Part shown: piece after piece, positions 58,021-64,000 of the stretch
How the letters are laid out: every line of letters starts with the position of its first letter
How positions within the stretch are numbered: position 1 is the first letter of the stretch
Source: Byssovorax sp.
Lineage (GTDB): Bacteria; Myxococcota_A; Polyangia; Polyangiales; Polyangiaceae
DNA length: 64,000 nucleotides
NCBI GenBank assembly: GCA_025362495.1
Contig: JANYGI010000218.1
Span: forward strand, 1 to 64,000
Reading direction: 5' to 3'
Notes under the pieces: generated by a model
What the model saw: the letters and a program-made list of their open reading frames with translations, nothing else
Database searches by the model: none
What the model was told of the DNA's origin: nothing
Program-made: the position numbers and the translations under genes

Positions 58021-59118
58021 CTACTTGAGCTCGACGCCGCTGCCAGCGAACCCAGCGAAGAAGGCGACGGCGGTGTAACACGTGGCGTCGGCGGGGAGGT
58101 TGGTGGCAGAGCACCAGTCGCCGTTGAACTTGATCTTCCCCATGCCGTCGCGCTTGCACTTGGCGGGGTTGCCCCCGTCGCCATACGTACCTGCCGAGTT
58201 GGACAGGAGCACGCAGAGGCTGCGGTTGAGGCCGAACGAGGTGATGATGATGCTGTCGGCCTCTTCGAGATCGATGTACCCGTCGATCTTCCCGCCGATG
58301 TCGAAGGACTCGATGCCTTGATTGACGTCGGGCAAGCACCCGTTGCTCTTCTTCAGGCCAGAGGCGTTGTAGCTCCCGACGCAGTTCTGGTCGGCCGAGA
58401 TCTTGGTCTCGAGGACGCGGACCTTGTGGAGCGGCACCAGGATGAGGTTGGTGGCCTGGGCGTCGAGGTAGGCCGGGAGCAGGATGTTCTCGATGGTGGC
58501 GGGGTGAATCGACCCATCGGCGTCGAGCGTCATCGGCCCGCTCGACGGCGCGATCGGGAACGATTTGCCGCTGAGCGTGATGGTCTCGTTGACGTAGCTG
58601 TAGCCGTTGTGCGGATCCGCAGGGGGCTTGGCGGCGCCGACCTGGAACGTGCCTGCGGTCTTGTCGACGTTGACGATCCACGAGAACGTGCCCGACCCTT
58701 TGAGGTTGCACTTGGGCAGGTTCATCGAGATCGAGGCCAGGAACGCCGCCTGCTCGAGCGAGCCGGTGAACGCGACCGGCTGGTAGAAATCGAGCTGGCC
58801 GACGCGGATCGCGAAGCTCGATTTACCGGTGTTGTCGTACACGGCGAGGCAGTCGGACTTGACGACGTTGCACGTTGGATCGGTGGGCGTGCACGGGTAC
58901 GTCACCGGGCCCTGGCCGCCGGTCCCCGCGGCCGTGCTGGCGGCGCCGCTGCTCTGCGAGGCGCTGGCCGTCGCCGTGGCCCCGGAGCCGCCTTTGCCGC
59001 CCGTCCCGCCCGCGGGATCGAGCGTGGGATCGCCGATCCCGAGGACGAGCGAGCACGAGGCCGCGCCGCCGAGAGTGCCAATCACCGCGAGGGCGCGGAA
59101 CGAAGGAGAGGCTCGCAT
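58021..59118 (-). CDS. Lipoprotein with Gly/Ser/Thr linker, beta-rich mature domain
   Basis: 365 residues from ATG 59118, overlapping the TPR gene stop as TGATG. Lipobox GGAASCSLV, then a Gly/Ala/Ser/Thr linker to about residue 65, then a mature domain of about 300 residues with alternating hydrophobic strands (FAIRVGQLDFYQPVAFTGSL, TFSWIVNVDKTAGTFQVG) and six or more Cys. DLEEADSIIITSFGLNRSLC near the C-terminus looks like a beta-sandwich. No known family identified. Translational coupling links it to the kinase operon, suggesting it is a signal receptor or substrate at the cell surface (inference). Confidence 0.78.
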   Translation of the reverse strand: MRASPSFRALAVIGTLGGAASCSLVLGIGDPTLDPAGGTGGKGGSGATATASASQSSGAASTAAGTGGQGPVTYPCTPTDPTCNVVKSDCLAVYDNTGKSSFAIRVGQLDFYQPVAFTGSLEQAAFLASISMNLPKCNLKGSGTFSWIVNVDKTAGTFQVGAAKPPADPHNGYSYVNETITLSGKSFPIAPSSGPMTLDADGSIHPATIENILLPAYLDAQATNLILVPLHKVRVLETKISADQNCVGSYNASGLKKSNGCLPDVNQGIESFDIGGKIDGYIDLEEADSIIITSFGLNRSLCVLLSNSAGTYGDGGNPAKCKRDGMGKIKFNGDWCSATNLPADATCYTAVAFFAGFAGSGVELK

Positions 59119-60173
59119 CAGAAGGACCCCACGACGGAGCCGCCGGCGATCCCCGGGCCGAGCAGCGGGACGAGGTGCGCCGAGGCGGGGCGCGGAGCAC
59201 TGGAGGGCGCAGCGAGGAAGACGACGAGCCCCCCCACGAGGAGCGCGCCCCCGGCGACGAAGCCAATCGTGGAGACCGTGGCGGCGCTCCTGGCCTGGCT
59301 CACGAGATCGAGGCCGTCGGCGGTGCAGAGCGCGGCGGTGCGACATTGGCCCTTGGACGCGTCGAGGCGCGATTTTGCGGTGGATCCGAAGATCGATCCC
59401 ACGACGATCCCCACCACGCCGACGCCGCCGAGGACGCCGCCCGCGACGCGCTGGCCGGTGCCGGAGGAGCCCTGGACCTGATCGGGGACTGGCCCCGTCA
59501 CCGGCGCTGTCGGCCCGAGGAGAGGCGCGGTGTGCTCGCCTTCAGGGGTCTTGAAGGCCGCCGGATCGTCGGCGAGGGCCGGGACGCTGACGGTGGAGGT
59601 CGAGGCCGTGGCGCCGACGGTGAACGTGGATTTCCAGGCGACCTTGCCGGGCGCCACGGCCTCGATGCGGTGCTCGCCGGGATCGATCGGCACCGGCGTG
59701 CCCCAGAGTGCCTGTCCGATGTCGGTGCCGTCGCGGGTGACGTGGAGGCCGGCGGTCGTCGCGCCGTCGACGCGGACTGTCACTCTCGAGAGCTTGCGCT
59801 CGAGCACGCCGATGCGCGCCCGCGCGACCTGCTCGCGATCGGGCTGCCCCGCGGCCTTGGTCGACGAGGCCACGTCGACGAAGTTGGTCCAGGCGCTGGC
59901 CGTACGGCCGATGTGCTCGAAGCAATCGGCGAGGTTGAACTGGGTGCCGATGCGCGGATCGAGGCGCTGGCTCTCCTCGAACTTGGGGCACGCTTCGGCG
60001 AATTTACCCGCTTTTGCCAGGTCTTTTCCCTGATCGAAGAGGACCTGCGCGGCGGCTCGCGCCTCGGCCGAGTCGGCGGCGCGGGCCGGGCTCGTCCCTG
60101 TCGCGCCGACGAGCGAAAGCGCCAATGCCAACCCGGGAGCCCAGCCGCGCATCATCTGGTTTTTCTCGTTCAC
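59118..60173 (-). CDS. TPR/PEGA-like kinase-associated membrane protein
   Basis: 351 residues from GTG 60173 (GTGA overlap with the kinase stop; ATG at 60155 or 60152 possible). Signal peptide (GLALALSLVGATGTSPARAA), TPR-like helices (AAAQVLFDQGKDLAKAGKFA, SQRLDPRIGTQFNLADCFEH), a PEGA-like beta part (DPGEHRIEAVAPGKVAWKST), and two C-terminal hydrophobic helices separated by a Cys-containing loop (RVAGGVLGGVGVVGIVVG, CRTAALCTADG, FVAGGALLVGGLVVFLAA). Same plan as the 22277-23284 protein. Likely a periplasmic sensor or scaffold for the kinase. Confidence 0.8.
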   Translation of the reverse strand: MNEKNQMMRGWAPGLALALSLVGATGTSPARAADSAEARAAAQVLFDQGKDLAKAGKFAEACPKFEESQRLDPRIGTQFNLADCFEHIGRTASAWTNFVDVASSTKAAGQPDREQVARARIGVLERKLSRVTVRVDGATTAGLHVTRDGTDIGQALWGTPVPIDPGEHRIEAVAPGKVAWKSTFTVGATASTSTVSVPALADDPAAFKTPEGEHTAPLLGPTAPVTGPVPDQVQGSSGTGQRVAGGVLGGVGVVGIVVGSIFGSTAKSRLDASKGQCRTAALCTADGLDLVSQARSAATVSTIGFVAGGALLVGGLVVFLAAPSSAPRPASAHLVPLLGPGIAGGSVVGSF

Positions 60174-61621
60174 AGTCGGTCGTCGAAGAGATCGCCCGCG
60201 GGCTTCTTCTTCGCGGAGGGAGCGGGTGGCGGAGGCGGCGGAGGCTTGCCCGGGCGCCCCTTCGCGGCGGGCGCGGCCGACGCCGAGGCCAGCGCGCTCG
60301 CAACGGCGGCAGCGGTGGGCGTCGCGGGAACGACGACCGGGAGCGTGGCGGCGGACGCCGTCGGCTCCGGCGCGACGGCCACCGACGCCGAAGGCGCAGC
60401 GGCGACGCCGGTCGCACCGGAGCGCTCCGTGAGCTGCCCGATGCCCACGCCGACCGCGAGCACCGCGATGATTCCCCCGACGATCAAGGGCCATTTCGAC
60501 CGCGCGCGGGGGATGTCGATCGCGTCCGTACCGGTGTTGGCCCAGCCGACCATCGTCTTCGGCAGCGCCTTGTCAGTCGACGCGGGGTTGCCCGTGATCG
60601 AGATCGCCGGCTCGACCGTCGCCGCCGCCGCGGCGATCGCCGACGCCGGGAGGTGCTTGCCGAGCGAGCCTGTCGTCTCCAGGACGCGCTGCGCTCGCTC
60701 GGCCGAGCGGCGCCCGCTCTCGCCCGCGAAGGGCGCCAGGGCCAGCGCGAGATCCGCGACGTTGGGCCAGCGATCGTTGACGTCGCGCTGGAGGCAGCGG
60801 GTGACGATCGCCGCGAGCTCCGGCGGCGCGTCAGGCCGCAGCTCGACCAGGCTCGGCGGCTTGGCCATGAGGATCATCCCGCAAACCTGAGCGATCGAGT
60901 CGCCGTCGAAGGGCGGCTTGCCGGTGAGGAGCATGTAGAGCGTGGCCCCGAACGACCAGATGTCGGCGCGCGACTCGACGGATTTCGGCGCCGTCATCTG
61001 CTCGGGCGACATGTAGATCGGCGAGCCGAGCACGGTGTCCGTCGCCGTGAGCGCGGCCTGCGGCTCCGAGGTGGCGCCGCCTTCCATCATCTTCGAGATG
61101 CCGAAATCGAGGACCTTGATCGCCGCGGTGCCGTCGGCGCGCGTGGTCACGAAGAGGTTCCCGGGCTTCAAATCGCGGTGAACGATGCCGAGCGCGTGGG
61201 CCTCGGCGAGGACCTCGCAGACCTGGAGCATGAAGGTCACGGCCGAGGCGATAGGGAGCGGGCCCTTCTTGCGGACGACCTGCGCGAGATCGTTCCCGTC
61301 GAGGTGCTCCATGACCATGAAGGGAGCGCCGTTGTCGAGGGTGCTGACGTCGAGCACCTTGGCCACGTGCTCGCTGCGGATCTTCACCGCGGCGCGGGCC
61401 TCGCGATCGAAGCGGCCGAGGGCGTCGGCGTTGCCGAGCGCGCCGGGGAGGAGGAACTTGATCGCCACCTTCTCGTCGAGGCGGAGGTGGGTGGCGGCGA
61501 CGACGACGCCCATGCCTCCACGGCCGAGGACGCGCTCGATCCGGTACTTGCCCGCGATCACGTCGCCGGGGCCGACCATGCCCTCGTCTTCTTCGTCCTC
61601 GCTCAGCCCGGCGACGCGCAT
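60170..61621 (-). CDS. Transmembrane Ser/Thr protein kinase (Pkn family)
   Basis: 483 residues. Kinase about 26-300: GRGGMGVVVAATH, VAIKFLLP, HRDLKPGNLF, DFGISKM, GSPIYMSPEQ and RADIWSFGATLYM, all intact. A single transmembrane helix lies near 380-400 (WPLIVGGIIAVLAVGVGIG); the exterior is a short Ala/Pro-rich tail ending PAGDLFDDRL. It heads an overlapping operon with the TPR protein and lipoprotein. About 70 bp separates it from the upstream regulator gene. Confidence 0.92.
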   Translation of the reverse strand: MRVAGLSEDEEDEGMVGPGDVIAGKYRIERVLGRGGMGVVVAATHLRLDEKVAIKFLLPGALGNADALGRFDREARAAVKIRSEHVAKVLDVSTLDNGAPFMVMEHLDGNDLAQVVRKKGPLPIASAVTFMLQVCEVLAEAHALGIVHRDLKPGNLFVTTRADGTAAIKVLDFGISKMMEGGATSEPQAALTATDTVLGSPIYMSPEQMTAPKSVESRADIWSFGATLYMLLTGKPPFDGDSIAQVCGMILMAKPPSLVELRPDAPPELAAIVTRCLQRDVNDRWPNVADLALALAPFAGESGRRSAERAQRVLETTGSLGKHLPASAIAAAAATVEPAISITGNPASTDKALPKTMVGWANTGTDAIDIPRARSKWPLIVGGIIAVLAVGVGIGQLTERSGATGVAAAPSASVAVAPEPTASAATLPVVVPATPTAAAVASALASASAAPAAKGRPGKPPPPPPPAPSAKKKPAGDLFDDRL

Positions 61622-61693
61622 CTCAGAAGGTCCTCGGCGAACGATCGTGGTGGAGGCCGACCGAACCAGCGATATCAGGTCTGTTTGCGGGCG

Positions 61694-64000
61694 TCACTCT
61701 TCGCCCGATTCACCGGGAGGGTGCGTCTTCGACTTCATCAGCCCGAGCGTGCGCGCGTTCGAGGGCACGCGCTCGCAGAAGCTCGCGCGCCAGCCGGGAT
61801 CGGCGATGCGCGCGGCGCGGGCGATCAGGCGCTGGTGGGCGACGTCGATGGCGTCGACGGCGGCGGCCTCGTGCCCCACGGCCGCGAGCGACTCGGCGTA
61901 CACCAGGCGAAGGAGCGACTCGCCCTCTTCCATTCCGCCCGTCGCGAGCAGCAGATCGAGGCCTTCGCGCGCGGCGTCGAGGGCCTCTCGGGCGCTGCCG
62001 CGCGCGAGGAGGATCTGGCCGAGGACGGCGAGGGCGAAGGCTCGCAGCGGCGGGATGGTGGCGACGCGCTGCGCGGCCGCGCGGGCCTCGCGCTCGGCCG
62101 ACGCGAGGTCGCCGCTCCGGGCGAGGATCTCGGCGAGGTAGGCGCGAGCGCGGCCCTCTTGCCGGCGGTTCTCCTGCGCCGCGAAGGTCTCGACGGCCTC
62201 CTGCTCGATCGCGAGCGCGGCGGCGATTTTCCCCTGCCGAACGAGCGCGGGGCCGAGGTTCTGCCGCGCGAGCGCGCTGACGTTGTGGAGGCCCATGCGC
62301 TCGGCGTCGGCGAGCGCGGAGCGGAGCGCGACCTCGGCCTGGCGGGGATCGCCGAGCTGGAGCATGGCGTGCGCGGCGTTGACGCGGCCGAGGCAGGCGT
62401 TGCGACGATCGCCGGTGAAGGCAAAGCTCGGGATGCTCAGCTCGGTGAACTGGAGCGCCGCGGCCGGATCGCCGTAGCAGAGCGCGCGCGACGCGTGCAG
62501 CGCGTAGAGGCGCGCCGCGACGCCGTAGTCGCGCTCGGCGAGCGGGCCGGCCACGCGGTTGATCTCGTCGATGAGCGCTTCGGCGAGGGCGTGCTGGCCG
62601 TCGTGGAGGAGCGATCCGGCGAGGCGCGCGACGGCGCTCACGGCCGCGCCCATCGTCGGCCCGGGCGGGAGCGACGAGAGGTTTCCCTGCGACGATCGCG
62701 GCGACGACGAGACCGGAGCGGCGGCGGAGGAGGGCCCGAGCAGGCCGTACGACTGCACCTCGCGCGCGAGCTCGGCGAGCTCGGCGTGGCGGCCGAGGCG
62801 GAGGCGCATCGAGCCGGTCTCGGCCGCCGCGACGTACCAGAGCGGGCTCCCGAGCGCGAAGCGGCTCATGGCCTCGACGGCGGCTTGCTCGGCTTCTGCC
62901 GCGGATCCACGCCACTTGTGCGCCTCGGCCTGGAGCAACCGCAGCGCGCCGAGGACCTCGCCGCTGGCGTACGCAGCTCCCCGTTCCGCGCGAGCGATGG
63001 CTGCCACGAAATCGTTGCCTTCCAGCGCTTGCTCGGCGGCGCGACGGTAGCGATCGACGGCGCGCTCCGGCTCGCCCGCGCGCTCGAAGTGCTCGGCGAG
63101 GACCGTGGCGTCGCGCTCGCCGGCGCGCTCGAGCCACTCGGCGCCGAGGCGATGGCCGAGCCTGCGATCGCCCTCGGTGAGCATGGCGTAGGCCGTGTCG
63201 CGCACCAGCGAGTGGCGGAACACGTACTCTTCCTGGCCGGGAAACCGGCCGTCGCCGCGCCGGATCAGGAGCTCGCGATCGACGAGATCGCGGAGCCGCT
63301 CGCCGAGGCCGCGGGCCTCATCGTCGCCGAGGAGCGGCAGGAGCGCGTCGCGCCAGAAGACCTGGCCGAAGACGCTCGCGGCGCGGAGCACGCGGCGATG
63401 ATCGGGGTGGAGCGCCTCGAGCCGGGCCTGCACCATGGCCAGCACCGTCTCGGGGAGGTTCTCGGATTCGCCGCCTTCTGCCGCGCGGATCAGCTCTTCG
63501 AGGTAGAACGCGTTGCCCGCCGCGCGCTCGATGATCCGCGCCACGCTCTGATCGCTGACGCGGGCGCCGAGCACGTCGCGGACCAGCTTTTCGCTCGCGC
63601 GTTTGTTGAGCTCGCGCAGGTGGATCTCCTGCACGCCGCGCTCGGCCCACATGCGCGGGAAGAGATCGTGGACCTCGGGGCGCGCGAACGCGAGCACCAC
63701 GAGCGGCCGCCCTTCGAGCGTGCGCAGCGCGGCGTCGAGCAGCTTCACCGAGGGGAGATCGCCCCAGTGCAGGTCTTCGAGGACGATCACCAGCGGGTGC
63801 GCGGCGCACTCGGCGACGAGGAGATCTTCCCAGGCGCGGCGCATCTGATCGCCCATGAGCATCGGATCGGCGCGGGCGGCGCGGAGCTCGACGCTGTCCT
63901 TGTCGGAGAACGGCGCGCCGATGAGCTCGCCGAGGAACTGCGCGACGCGGACGACGTCGTTCTGCGGCACCGAGCGCGCGACGCGGGCACGGAGCTTCTG
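61694..64000 (-). CDS. AAA-type ATPase / TPR regulator, C-terminal part (probable PknK-like kinase), 5' end outside window
   Basis: The frame is open to the right edge, so the N-terminus is missing (768 codons plus stop visible). The visible start of the ATPase part has VIVLEDLHWGDLPSVKLLDA (Walker B with DLHW), then ERAAGNAFYLEELIRAAE (STAND/AAA sensor segment). After about residue 290 follow TPR-like repeats (AADPARAERAV-type ERAGEPERAVDRYRRAAEQA, EQAVEAMSRFALGSPLWYVA) to the C-terminus. This ATPase-TPR order is found in PknK-type kinases and MalT-like regulators; the kinase domain expected for PknK would be outside the window. Confidence 0.82.
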   Translation of the reverse strand, partial: QKLRARVARSVPQNDVVRVAQFLGELIGAPFSDKDSVELRAARADPMLMGDQMRRAWEDLLVAECAAHPLVIVLEDLHWGDLPSVKLLDAALRTLEGRPLVVLAFARPEVHDLFPRMWAERGVQEIHLRELNKRASEKLVRDVLGARVSDQSVARIIERAAGNAFYLEELIRAAEGGESENLPETVLAMVQARLEALHPDHRRVLRAASVFGQVFWRDALLPLLGDDEARGLGERLRDLVDRELLIRRGDGRFPGQEEYVFRHSLVRDTAYAMLTEGDRRLGHRLGAEWLERAGERDATVLAEHFERAGEPERAVDRYRRAAEQALEGNDFVAAIARAERGAAYASGEVLGALRLLQAEAHKWRGSAAEAEQAAVEAMSRFALGSPLWYVAAAETGSMRLRLGRHAELAELAREVQSYGLLGPSSAAAPVSSSPRSSQGNLSSLPPGPTMGAAVSAVARLAGSLLHDGQHALAEALIDEINRVAGPLAERDYGVAARLYALHASRALCYGDPAAALQFTELSIPSFAFTGDRRNACLGRVNAAHAMLQLGDPRQAEVALRSALADAERMGLHNVSALARQNLGPALVRQGKIAAALAIEQEAVETFAAQENRRQEGRARAYLAEILARSGDLASAEREARAAAQRVATIPPLRAFALAVLGQILLARGSAREALDAAREGLDLLLATGGMEEGESLLRLVYAESLAAVGHEAAAVDAIDVAHQRLIARAARIADPGWRASFCERVPSNARTLGLMKSKTHPPGESGEE

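Overview
The window looks like chromosomal DNA of a Polyangiales-type myxobacterium (inference). It is GC-rich (about 70 % by hand count of ordinary coding lines) and shows several hallmarks of that group: four intact Pkn-type Ser/Thr kinases plus the C-terminal part of a probable fifth, thrombospondin type 3 repeat and SBBP-repeat surface proteins, a MYXO-CTERM-like C-terminal tail, and several lipoproteins whose lipobox Cys is followed by a Ser/Thr/Gly/Ala-rich linker. No rRNA, tRNA, CRISPR array or complete insertion sequence was seen.

Layout. 1-6.6 kb: three exported proteins on the minus strand (a very long TSP3-repeat protein running off the left edge, a Cys-rich lipoprotein, an SBBP-repeat lipoprotein). 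6.6-7.8 kb: decayed DNA with gene remnants. 7.8-11.1 kb: Kelch-like/Cys-rich lipoprotein with a C-terminal anchor. 11.1-12.8 kb: overlapping HD / HTH / nucleotidyltransferase operon, closed by a large inverted repeat. 13-16.4 kb: deoC plus an ALDH16-like split aldehyde dehydrogenase pair, divergent from a PrxQ-type peroxiredoxin. 17-18.8 kb: alpha/beta hydrolase converging on a truncated GH31 gene. 18.9-25.2 kb: a signalling block with a kinase-receiver-cyclase fusion, a membrane kinase, a PEGA/TPR protein, and a zinc-finger kinase divergent from a sigma factor. 25.4-29 kb: lipoproteins, two with SUMF1/FGE-like domains.

29-53.6 kb is an orphan type VI secretion (T6SS) spike and effector island. 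A minus-strand module encodes a VgrG with a 340-residue amphipathic-helix extension, an Eag-type (DUF1795) chaperone and a prePAAR protein. The divergent plus-strand module is a tightly overlapping series: DUF2169, VgrG, Rhs effector with a lower-GC toxin tip, putative immunity protein, ketosynthase-like protein, HEAT-repeat protein, second DUF2169, helical-repeat protein, two tandem VgrGs and a small OB/beta-repeat protein. No T6SS sheath, baseplate or ClpV genes are present, so the spike must use machinery encoded elsewhere.

53.6-64 kb holds a sirtuin, a P450 with an ArsC/Spx-like partner, a Cys-rich lipoprotein, a kinase-TPR-lipoprotein-Rossmann protein operon, and the C-terminal ATPase/TPR part of a large, probably PknK-like regulator running off the right edge.

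All function calls come from reading translated sequence. Family names are from recall, with no database search.
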